Assembly (NCBI GenBank): GCA_021737615.1
Contig: JAIPDR010000006.1
Location: 1-43,631 of the forward strand
Reading direction: 5' to 3'
DNA length: 43,631 nucleotides
From: Desulfohalobiaceae bacterium
GTDB lineage: Bacteria > Desulfobacterota > Desulfovibrionia > Desulfovibrionales > Desulfothermaceae
Shown: positions 34,067 through 40,636 of the stretch, piece by piece
How positions within the stretch are numbered: position 1 is the stretch's first letter
Layout of the letters: each line of letters begins with the position of its first letter
Notes under the pieces: generated by a model
Databases searched by the model: none
The model's input: the letters and a program-made list of their open reading frames with translations, nothing else
Told to the model about the DNA's origin: nothing
Position numbers and translations under genes: made by a program

Positions 34067-35209
34067 ATGAGAACCATGCCGAATCTGGATGCCGACGTCA
34101 TTATCGTGGGCAGTGGTCCCGGAGGCTGCAGCGCGGCCCATTTCCTGACAAAGAATGGCTGCAGGGTCCTGATCCTGGAACAGAAAAGGCTGCCCAGATA
34201 CAAAACCTGCGCCGGAGGAGTGCCCGATGCCGGGCTGGCCCTCTTCCCTTTTTCCTTTGACCGGGTCATCGAACAGAAGATCCACCGCTTCTCCTGCGTC
34301 TGCGGCCGGGAGACCGTGACCATGGACGTCCCGGACAGGACACTGTCCATGGTCATGCGGGACAGATTCGACCAGTACCTCCTGGAACGTTCCAGGGCGG
34401 AGGTGGCGGAGGAGACCCGGATCACCGGCCTGAGCCAGGACGAACACAAGGTGGTGGCCACTGCATCAGACGGCAGGACATTCAGGGCCAGATACCTCAT
34501 CGGGGCGGACGGTCCCAACTCCAGGGTTGCCGGTGTCCTGGGTCTGAGGCCGGACAGGCGGGTACACATCGCCCTGGAAGCGGAAGCAACCGTGCCCGGG
34601 GACATCTTACGATCTTTTCAGGGACGCATTCTGGCCGGTTTCGACGTCCTGCCCGCAGGCTACTACTGGATCTTTCCCAAGTCGGATCACCTGTCCGTGG
34701 GCATCGGCTCTCTCCGTCCCGGAAAATACAATCTTAGGCAAAAACTGCAGGACCGGATGTCCAGCTTCGGCATCGATCTCTCCAAGTCCCGGACCAGGGC
34801 CTACCCCCTACCTGTTTTCTCCAGACTCGAAAAAGTACATTCAGGCAGGGTCCTGCTTGTGGGTGATGCCGCCGGCCTGGTGGACCCCTATACCGGGGAG
34901 GGCATCAGACATGCCATGTTCAGCGGCATGACCGCCGCAGAGACCATCCTGGCCGGGAGGATCCAGAATTACACCAGGAGAATACAGGATGAGATCGCCA
35001 GGGATCTGCTCTGGGCCAAACGCCTGGCCGGGTTTTTCTATGCCAGACAACACTTTTCCTTTCACTACCTGATCCGCAACCGCTGTATCTTTCAGACCAT
35101 GCTCAAGACCATCACCAATCAGAAAAGCTATAAAAGAGCCATCCTCAGCTGGCCGCTCTACCTGTTCCACCTGTTCAACAGGCAGCCCTTCGATCTGAAT
35201 AATCCATGA
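34067..35209 (+). CDS. Geranylgeranyl reductase family flavoprotein
   Basis: FAD-dependent oxidoreductase of the geranylgeranyl reductase/p-hydroxybenzoate-hydroxylase group, 380 residues. The N-terminal Rossmann motif reads DADVIIVGSGPGGCSAA and then EQKRLPRYKTCAGGVP. The second FAD motif is GADGPNSRV, and the third is LLVGDAAGLVDPYTGEGI. The members reduce isoprenoid double bonds (menaquinone or lipid side chains) or act on other substrates, which the sequence alone does not tell. The start among TTG 34058, ATG 34067 and ATG 34076 is uncertain. It overlaps the rRNA methyltransferase gene by 4 nt (ATGA). Confidence 0.87.
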   Translation: MRTMPNLDADVIIVGSGPGGCSAAHFLTKNGCRVLILEQKRLPRYKTCAGGVPDAGLALFPFSFDRVIEQKIHRFSCVCGRETVTMDVPDRTLSMVMRDRFDQYLLERSRAEVAEETRITGLSQDEHKVVATASDGRTFRARYLIGADGPNSRVAGVLGLRPDRRVHIALEAEATVPGDILRSFQGRILAGFDVLPAGYYWIFPKSDHLSVGIGSLRPGKYNLRQKLQDRMSSFGIDLSKSRTRAYPLPVFSRLEKVHSGRVLLVGDAAGLVDPYTGEGIRHAMFSGMTAAETILAGRIQNYTRRIQDEIARDLLWAKRLAGFFYARQHFSFHYLIRNRCIFQTMLKTITNQKSYKRAILSWPLYLFHLFNRQPFDLNNP

Positions 35210-36477
35210 CCGCTTCTCATCCAGCCCCGGGACGCACCTTCCGCCTGTGCTGTCTGTCCAAGGAGACTCACCTCGTGGAATCCATGCTGCTGGCTGAAGG
35301 CTACCGCTTCAGCCCTCTGGATTTCTATGGCCCGGCCCGGGTTCTTACCCGGGAACCCAGGCCTCTGGGCGGATCACTGGCAGCTTCCTTCGGCCTGATC
35401 TATATCCAGGACCGCTCCTCCATGCTCCCCCCCCTGGCCCTGGAAGCGGATTTCGGGGAGACCGTGCTTGACATGTGCGCCAGCCCCGGCGGCAAAACAG
35501 GGATCCTGTCCCGGATGACGGGCAGAAAAGGGCTTGTCCTGGCCAACGAACCACCAGGCAAACGTCTGTCCACCCTCAGGCGGAATCTGCTCGTCAACAA
35601 TTTGATGAATGTCGTCAGCAGCGGCTATCATGGGGAAAGATTCCCCGAGACCCCGCAGGCCTTCTCCCGCATCCTCCTGGACGTCCCCTGCAGCGGCTGG
35701 GGCACTGCCGAAAAGAACCCCCGGGTGACCACCATCTGGAGAGCAGAGAAGCTCGGCCCTTTGTTGGGTCTCCAGCAGAGACTCCTCAGCAAATGCGCCG
35801 GCCTTCTGGCCCCGGGAGGCAGGCTTCTCTACTCCACATGCACCACGAACATCGCTGAAAACGAGGATCAGGTCCTCTGGGCTGAATCGCAACTGGGCTT
35901 GAAACAGGCTGAATTGAAGCCTTTTCCGGGTTTTGCTGCTGAAGGTCCCCTTAGAGCCGGGGCGGCAAAATGTATGCGCATCCAGGGAGGGGCCTCGAAG
36001 GGGCAGTCCTTTTTCCTGGCCGCCCTGCACAGGACCGGCCGGGAAGAGGCGCAAGGCCGGGCCGCCGCAGCTGCCTCACCGCGGTCTTCCAGCCCGGAAA
36101 ATCCCTTCGCCCATCGGGTCTGCTTCTCTCGTCTCCCGGAGGGCGGGGTCCGGGAGGTCAAGCGCTGTCTTGAATTTGTACCGGAGGCCGCCCTCAGGGA
36201 GCTGCCGGAGGAGATCAAATGGCAGGGGTTCTACCTGGGCAAAAAAAGGGGGACCTCCCTTGTCTCGGCCCGGGCCAGGCTGCTTTTGCCCCCCAGAGGA
36301 CAGGGTCCGGAGCTGGTCCTGGAGAATGTGGAACAACTGAGACAGCTGCTGTCCGGTCAAAGCTTTCGCACCCCCGGAGCACCCAAGCAGCGATTCCTCG
36401 GCCTCTACTACCGGGAGCTGCCCCTGGGATGGCTGAGCGTCAAGGGATCGAGGTGCTTCTGGAGCGACCGCACCTGA
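35206..36477 (+). CDS. RsmB/RsmF-type rRNA (cytosine-C5) methyltransferase
   Basis: SAM-dependent RNA m5C methyltransferase of the NOL1/NOP2/Sun family, 423 residues. Motifs are MCASPGGKTG (SAM binding), DVPCSGWGT (catalytic Pro-Cys) and STCTTNIAENEDQV (second Cys). The C-terminus (about 300-423) resembles the RsmF-type PUA-like extension, with VCFSRLPEGG and YYRELPLGWLSVKG. It lacks the NusB-like N-terminal domain of RsmB, so an RsmF-like enzyme is favoured, though the target cytosine cannot be fixed. It is translationally coupled to the flavoprotein gene. Direct repeats and a hairpin follow its stop. Confidence 0.85.
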   Translation: MTASHPAPGRTFRLCCLSKETHLVESMLLAEGYRFSPLDFYGPARVLTREPRPLGGSLAASFGLIYIQDRSSMLPPLALEADFGETVLDMCASPGGKTGILSRMTGRKGLVLANEPPGKRLSTLRRNLLVNNLMNVVSSGYHGERFPETPQAFSRILLDVPCSGWGTAEKNPRVTTIWRAEKLGPLLGLQQRLLSKCAGLLAPGGRLLYSTCTTNIAENEDQVLWAESQLGLKQAELKPFPGFAAEGPLRAGAAKCMRIQGGASKGQSFFLAALHRTGREEAQGRAAAAASPRSSSPENPFAHRVCFSRLPEGGVREVKRCLEFVPEAALRELPEEIKWQGFYLGKKRGTSLVSARARLLLPPRGQGPELVLENVEQLRQLLSGQSFRTPGAPKQRFLGLYYRELPLGWLSVKGSRCFWSDRT

Positions 36478-36530
36478 ATCCAGATTTCCTCAATCCAGAT
36501 TTCCTCAGGGAAATCTGGATATAAATATTT
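36477..36530 (+). terminator. Tandem arm and hairpin after the rRNA methyltransferase gene
   Basis: A 15-bp sequence (AATCCAGATTTCCTC) is repeated in tandem at 36477-36491 and 36492-36506. The second copy pairs with GGAAATCTGGAT (36509-36520) to form a perfect 12-bp stem with a TCAG loop, followed by an A/T-rich tail. The first copy starts on the last base of the stop codon and could pair alternatively with the same right arm. Confidence 0.7.
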
Positions 36531-36627
36531 TAGTCTTCAGTAAGAGCAAGATCTTACGGTATCAAGGTGAGCTGGATCAGTCTGCGGTACACCGTCCATT
36601 GACTCCTGGTCAGCAGAGCTGCAGGCT

Positions 36628-38448
36628 TCAGCCGTCCCTCTGCCGGTTCAGCTCTTCCACCTTGTGGTTGTAAAACCCGATCACCTCTCTTCTTCTGAGC
36701 ATCCCCAGCAATCGGCCGGGATCGTCTTCAGCCACCACCGGGAGGCTGTCGATATTCTTGCGGGTGAACTTGTTCATCACGGTGTGCAGGTCCTCGCTCA
36801 GGGTGGTGCTGATGATGTTGTTACCGGCAATGTCTTTGACCAGGACCAGGGCCTCCACTTCAGGGGTAAAAAGAACGCTGCGGAAATCGTTGAGGGAGAA
36901 GATGCCCGAGAGTCTGCCCTGATCATTGACCACCGGAAAGTAGTGTTGATCGGTCTGGGTGTAAAAATCCTTGAACTCGGAGAAGGTCATGGGTTCAGGG
37001 ATGGTATGGACCTGCCGTATGGATTCTTCGAGGTCCCGGACCCGGTACGATTCCAGGATGTTGACGAAAAATTCCCCGGCATGGGCTGCAGAGGCCGCCC
37101 TGTTCTTGACCTGCTCCTTGTAGATGGTGAAGCGTTGGGAGAAAAAATAGCAGAGCATGCAGACCAGAAGGCTCGGCAGAAGCAGGTGATAGGAACCGGT
37201 CATCTCGCTGACGAAAATGATGGTGGAGATCGGGGTGTTGGAGACCGCGGTGAAGAACCCGGCCATACCCACGATGACCATGGCCCCCGGGGAGATAAGG
37301 CCGGGCCAGAGGGCTTCGAAGGCCTTGCCCACGGCTCCGCCAAAGGCCCCGCCGATGACCACCGAAGGCCCGAAGACCCCGCCGCTGCCTCCGGAGCTGA
37401 TGCTGAAGGATGTGGTCAGGATCTTGCCGAAGGCTACCCCCAACAGGAGCAGCAGGCCGAGCTCGTTGTAGATGCCCTGCTGGACCACCCCGTAGCCGAA
37501 GGCCAGGGTCTGCGGCAGGAAGAAGCCGATCACCCCTGTGCACAGCCCCCCGATGGCCGGCTTGAGGTGCCGGGGGGCCTTGACCCTCTCGAAAACCGTA
37601 TGCACGCCGTAGAAGGTCTTGACATAGAGATAGCCGCCTCCGACCAGGACAAAGGCCAGAACGACATACGGCCCTAGTTCCACAGGGTTGGTGAAGGTAA
37701 AATCCGGGGCGGAGAACAGGGCCCCCCAGCCGAAGGTCAGGCAGAAGACGCAGTAGGCCACCACCGAAGCGATCCCGGTGGGGATCAGGACTTCGGCCTC
37801 GAACTCCGGGTCCTTGTACAGGACCTCGGCCGCAAACAGGGCCCCGGCCAGCGGGGCACGGAAGATGCTGCCGACGCCGGCCCCCACCCCCGCGGCCATC
37901 ATGATCCGGCGTTCCCGGTCGGTCAGGTTGAGCTTCGTGGCCAGAAAAGAGCCGAATCCGGCCCCGATCTGGGCAATGGGCCCCTCCCGTCCGCCGGAGC
38001 CGCCTGAAGTCAGGGTCACGGCCGAGGCGATGGTCTTGATGATCGGGACCCGGCCCCGGATAAAGCCGCCTTTGTTATGGTAGGCGTCAATGGCGGCATC
38101 GGTTCCGTGCCCTTCTGCCTCCGGGGCAAAGGTATAGACCAGCCAGCCGCTGACGATGCCTCCCAGGGCGGGCAGGAAGAGCAGAATCCAGCGGTTGAAG
38201 ACCGTGCTCGTATGTTCGAAGAGTTCGGGTTCACCGGCCGGGGCGTGGGGCCGGTACCCGGCCAGGGCATCCAGGAGGTAGTGTGTGCCCAGGTTGCACA
38301 GGAGTTGAAAAAGGATGGATCCAAGACCGGCGATGATGCCGATCAGGACGAAAGTAAAGAGCCATTTGCCGGTCGCGCTCAGCTGCTGGCTGCAGCAAAC
38401 CCTTTTCAAAAATGAAAGGCCGGACTCGGTCCGTGCTTGCGTGTCCAT
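36628..38448 (-). CDS. CLC-family chloride channel/antiporter with C-terminal CBS pair
   Basis: Voltage-gated-type CLC membrane protein of 606 residues. About ten hydrophobic segments fill positions 30-440, and two CBS domains (about 455-600, with PVVNDQGRLSGIFSLNDF and PVVAEDDPGRLLGML) make up the tail. Selectivity motifs are GSGGREGPIAQIGAG, with the gating glutamate in GREGP, and GGVFGPSVVIGGAFGG. The canonical first motif GSGIP is replaced by GHGTDAAIDAYH, so the anion preference is not secure. LFAAEVLYKDPEFEAE holds the glutamate expected on the proton path. It is transcribed separately from ribF or after it. CBS domains suggest adenine-nucleotide control. Confidence 0.88.
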   Translation of the reverse strand: MDTQARTESGLSFLKRVCCSQQLSATGKWLFTFVLIGIIAGLGSILFQLLCNLGTHYLLDALAGYRPHAPAGEPELFEHTSTVFNRWILLFLPALGGIVSGWLVYTFAPEAEGHGTDAAIDAYHNKGGFIRGRVPIIKTIASAVTLTSGGSGGREGPIAQIGAGFGSFLATKLNLTDRERRIMMAAGVGAGVGSIFRAPLAGALFAAEVLYKDPEFEAEVLIPTGIASVVAYCVFCLTFGWGALFSAPDFTFTNPVELGPYVVLAFVLVGGGYLYVKTFYGVHTVFERVKAPRHLKPAIGGLCTGVIGFFLPQTLAFGYGVVQQGIYNELGLLLLLGVAFGKILTTSFSISSGGSGGVFGPSVVIGGAFGGAVGKAFEALWPGLISPGAMVIVGMAGFFTAVSNTPISTIIFVSEMTGSYHLLLPSLLVCMLCYFFSQRFTIYKEQVKNRAASAAHAGEFFVNILESYRVRDLEESIRQVHTIPEPMTFSEFKDFYTQTDQHYFPVVNDQGRLSGIFSLNDFRSVLFTPEVEALVLVKDIAGNNIISTTLSEDLHTVMNKFTRKNIDSLPVVAEDDPGRLLGMLRRREVIGFYNHKVEELNRQRDG

Positions 38449-38459
38449 AACAGGGATCT

Positions 38460-38482
38460 CTGATTCAAGTGGTCTGAATCAG
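38460..38482 (-). promoter_or_regulatory. Inverted repeat before the CLC gene
   Basis: CTGATTC (38460-38466) and GAATCAG (38476-38482) flank a 9-nt spacer, 11 bp upstream of the start codon on the minus strand. No clear ribosome-binding site is seen there. It could be an operator or a hairpin next to the translation start. Confidence 0.4.
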
Positions 38483-38510
38483 GATATAAAGCTCGCTCCT
38501 TGTGTCGGTC

Positions 38511-38556
38511 ATCCGCTTTGAGCCGTCAGGCCTTGTCCTGACGGCTCAAAGCGGAT
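38511..38556. terminator. Perfect 20-bp hairpin between ribF and the CLC gene
   Basis: Arms 38511-38530 and 38537-38556 are perfect complements around CCTTGT. The hairpin lies about 45 bp after the ribF stop in the direction of transcription and 60 bp before the CLC start. On the minus strand no U-run follows the stem, while the plus-strand flank is T/A-rich. It probably ends the ribF transcript. Confidence 0.7.
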
Positions 38557-38600
38557 ATTATTATATTTATTTTTGAACCAATGAGGCCTGTACTGCTCAA

Positions 38601-39566
38601 TCAATTGTTCTTTTCTTCTTGCTCGGGAATGGCCAGGTCCGGATCCTTGAGGATCTCCCGGGCCGTGGCTATATCCGCATTGATCTGGGCCAGGAGTTCC
38701 TCGACCCCGGAGAATTTCTTCTCGTCCCGGAGTCTTTTCACGAAATGGACCTTCAGGGTCTGTCCGTAGAGGTCCTGGTCGAAATCGAAGATGTGCACCT
38801 CCACGGAGAGCTCGTGGTGGTTGAAGGTCGGGTTGTAGCCGACATTGGCCACTCCGGGCAGGACCTGCTTCTTTCTCTCGGCCCAGACAGCATAGACACC
38901 GGGCTTGGGGAAAAGTTCATCCACGAGCCTCAAGTTGGCCGTGGGCACTCCCAGGATAGGGCCACCCCGTCTCTGCCCCTGGACCACCTCTCCGGTTACC
39001 TGATAAAAGCGTCCGAGCAGGGGCCTGGCTTCCAGGACCCGGCCCTCCTGAATCAATTTCCGAATCCGGGTTGAACTGACCACTGCGCCCTCCTTTAGGA
39101 CCGGATCGATCCGGTGGACCTGGAAACCAAACTCTTGGCCGAGGCTTTGCAGCAGTTCGAAATTGCCCCGGCCGCCCTTGCCAAAGACATAGTCATGGCC
39201 AATGACCAGGTCCTTCATGCGCAGTCCCTGCACCAGAAACTGTTTGACGAATTCCTCCGGGGCGAGCTCGGCCGTTTTTTTGGTGAAGTTCAGACAGAGC
39301 ACGAAATCAAGACCCTGCCTGGCCAAAAGCTCGAGCTTCTGCTTCTTCAAGGTGATAAACGGCGGGGTCTGGCCGAGTATGACCCGCAAGGGATGGGGAT
39401 CAAAGGTGATGACCACACTGGGTAAATTTGCCTGCAGCCCTTTTTCCCTGGTTCTCTGTAGCAGGGTCTGATGCCCGAGGTGGACTCCGTCGAAATTGCC
39501 GATGGTCACGCAGGAACCGTTTTCAAGGAGTGGAGTGAGTTCGTGTACCGTTTCAAAAATGTTCAT
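38601..39566 (-). CDS. ribF: Bifunctional riboflavin kinase / FMN adenylyltransferase
   Basis: Makes FMN from riboflavin and FAD from FMN. 321 residues. The N-terminal nucleotidyltransferase half holds VTIGNFDGVHLGHQ and VVITFDPHP, plus VIGHDYVFGKGGRG and SSTRIRKLI. The C-terminal kinase half holds GRFYQVTGEVVQGQRRG, PTANL, and YNPTFNHHELSVEVHIFDFD. Both active halves look intact. The start ATG has GGAAGGAA in front. The 214-bp gap to the tRNAs contains the tRNA promoter and, for the ribF leader, only a short GCAACC/GGTTGC stem; no FMN riboswitch pattern was recognised. Confidence 0.95.
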   Translation of the reverse strand: MNIFETVHELTPLLENGSCVTIGNFDGVHLGHQTLLQRTREKGLQANLPSVVITFDPHPLRVILGQTPPFITLKKQKLELLARQGLDFVLCLNFTKKTAELAPEEFVKQFLVQGLRMKDLVIGHDYVFGKGGRGNFELLQSLGQEFGFQVHRIDPVLKEGAVVSSTRIRKLIQEGRVLEARPLLGRFYQVTGEVVQGQRRGGPILGVPTANLRLVDELFPKPGVYAVWAERKKQVLPGVANVGYNPTFNHHELSVEVHIFDFDQDLYGQTLKVHFVKRLRDEKKFSGVEELLAQINADIATAREILKDPDLAIPEQEEKNN

Positions 39567-39741
39567 TTCCTTCCCATCTGCAGACAGATTTACCGGAGCA
39601 ACCTCCCCGGGTTGCCTTTGTGCTACCTCAAATGGACTCGCTCCGCAAGGATGAAATGTCTGCCCGCCTGTTTGGGCAAAAGGCCTTCAGCATCTCTCAA
39701 CACTCTAGAAAAATGGTAATAATTTTTTTGCCAAAAAATTC

Positions 39742-39770
39742 TTGTCAAGAAAGCAAATATCGTCTATAAA
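39742..39770 (+). promoter_or_regulatory. Promoter of the tRNA-Leu/tRNA-Phe pair
   Basis: TTGTCA (39742-39747), a 17-nt spacer and TATAAA (39765-39770) are seen in an A/T-rich setting, 10 bp before the tRNA-Leu 5' end. Confidence 0.75.
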
Positions 39771-39780
39771 ATTTTTCTTT

Positions 39781-39867
39781 GCCGAAGTGGTGGAACTGGT
39801 AGACACGCTAGGTTCAGGGTCTAGTGGGCAGTAGCCCGTGGGAGTTCGAATCTCCCCTTCGGCACCA
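39781..39867 (+). tRNA. tRNA-Leu (anticodon CAG)
   Basis: Class II tRNA with a long variable arm. The acceptor stem is GCCGAAG with CTTCGGC, discriminator A, and an encoded CCA at 39865-39867. The anticodon stem-loop is CTAGG-TTCAGGG-TCTAG with anticodon CAG. The T arm has GTTCGAATC. It is transcribed together with the tRNA-Phe gene 58 bp downstream. Confidence 0.95.
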
Positions 39868-39925
39868 TTTATATCAGAAACAGGTCTTGCAAATTCCGGT
39901 TTTCTGATTTAAATGCTGGCCTCCA

Positions 39926-40001
39926 GCCGAGGTAGCTCAGTCGGTAGAGCAGGGGACTGAAAATCCCCGTGTCGGCAGTTCAATTCTGTCCCTCGGCACC
40001 A
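39926..40001 (+). tRNA. tRNA-Phe (anticodon GAA)
   Basis: 76-nt tRNA including an encoded CCA. The acceptor stem is GCCGAGG with CCTCGGC. The D arm contains GCTCAGTCGGTAGAGC. The anticodon stem-loop is GGGGA-CTGAAAA-TCCCC, giving GAA. The T loop is TTCAATT. It is the last tRNA before the region with the DUF499 gene and a plausible integration point. Confidence 0.95.
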
Positions 40002-40009
40002 GAAAAAAC

Positions 40010-40046
40010 AAAGGCTTACGGCAACAGTCGTAAGCCTTTTTCTTTT
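40010..40046 (+). terminator. Intrinsic terminator of the tRNA operon
   Basis: AAGGCTTACG (40011-40020) and CGTAAGCCTT (40029-40038) form a perfect 10-bp stem with an 8-nt loop. A T-rich run follows. Confidence 0.9.
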
Positions 40047-40636
40047 TAAGGGCTATTTTGAATCACGTCTGGGGTCAGGTTTTATTTTTTGAGCCAAACT
40101 CGGCCCCTTCACAACAGATTGAAATATCTGCTTTTCTGTATCTCGCACATCGCCTCACGTCCGGGCCGCCCATTGGCATGCGTTCTGGACAGGTTCTCGG
40201 TCCAATCCAGAGAATCGCCGCAGTGTCGTGAAGTGGCTGCCTCCTGTTCCTGTGGGGTTCGGATGGGAGGAAGTCGAGAGAGAGGTGGTCTTGACTGACT
40301 GAATGTATTTTCCAATTCCGTGGAGTGAGGGGATATGAGTGACAATCAGATCTACTCTCGATTCCCCAAAGGATGAAAATCGAGTTCTCTCTGTTCAATT
40401 CAATTTAAATCTGGAGATACCTCTTTCGAGGCCTTGCCTAACACAGGCTTTGATGATACGGCTATCTCAATGTTTTTATTACAATATGATAAGAATCAGC
40501 TTGTCTGAATCCCGATCTGCTTATCAGTACAAATTGAAAACCTCTCAAAGGGCAAGCCACCCCCTGACTTCCAGAGCGTACGCAATTTCAGGCTCAAAAT
40601 TCAAGTAAGTCGTATATAAAGCCTCAGGAGACATCC
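40047..40636. other. Degenerate region between the tRNAs and the DUF499 gene
   Basis: 590 bp with only short open frames that look like chance. At about 40070-40080 a GGGGTCAGGT motif is present, which I associate with ends of REP-associated (Y1/RAYT-type) transposase units. The minus strand from 40345 to 40110 gives short, frameshifted fragments that could be decayed from such a gene (not proven). The right half is more AT-rich. An AGGAG at 40626-40630 belongs to the next gene. Confidence 0.35.

Noticed and set aside
39567-39780. FMN riboswitch upstream of ribF
   Set aside because: The conserved core sequences of the RFN element are not visible; only a 6-bp stem is present.
40339-40608. Plus-strand frame of 89 codons upstream of the DUF499 gene
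   Set aside because: No ribosome-binding site, atypical composition and no recognisable similarity; probably chance.
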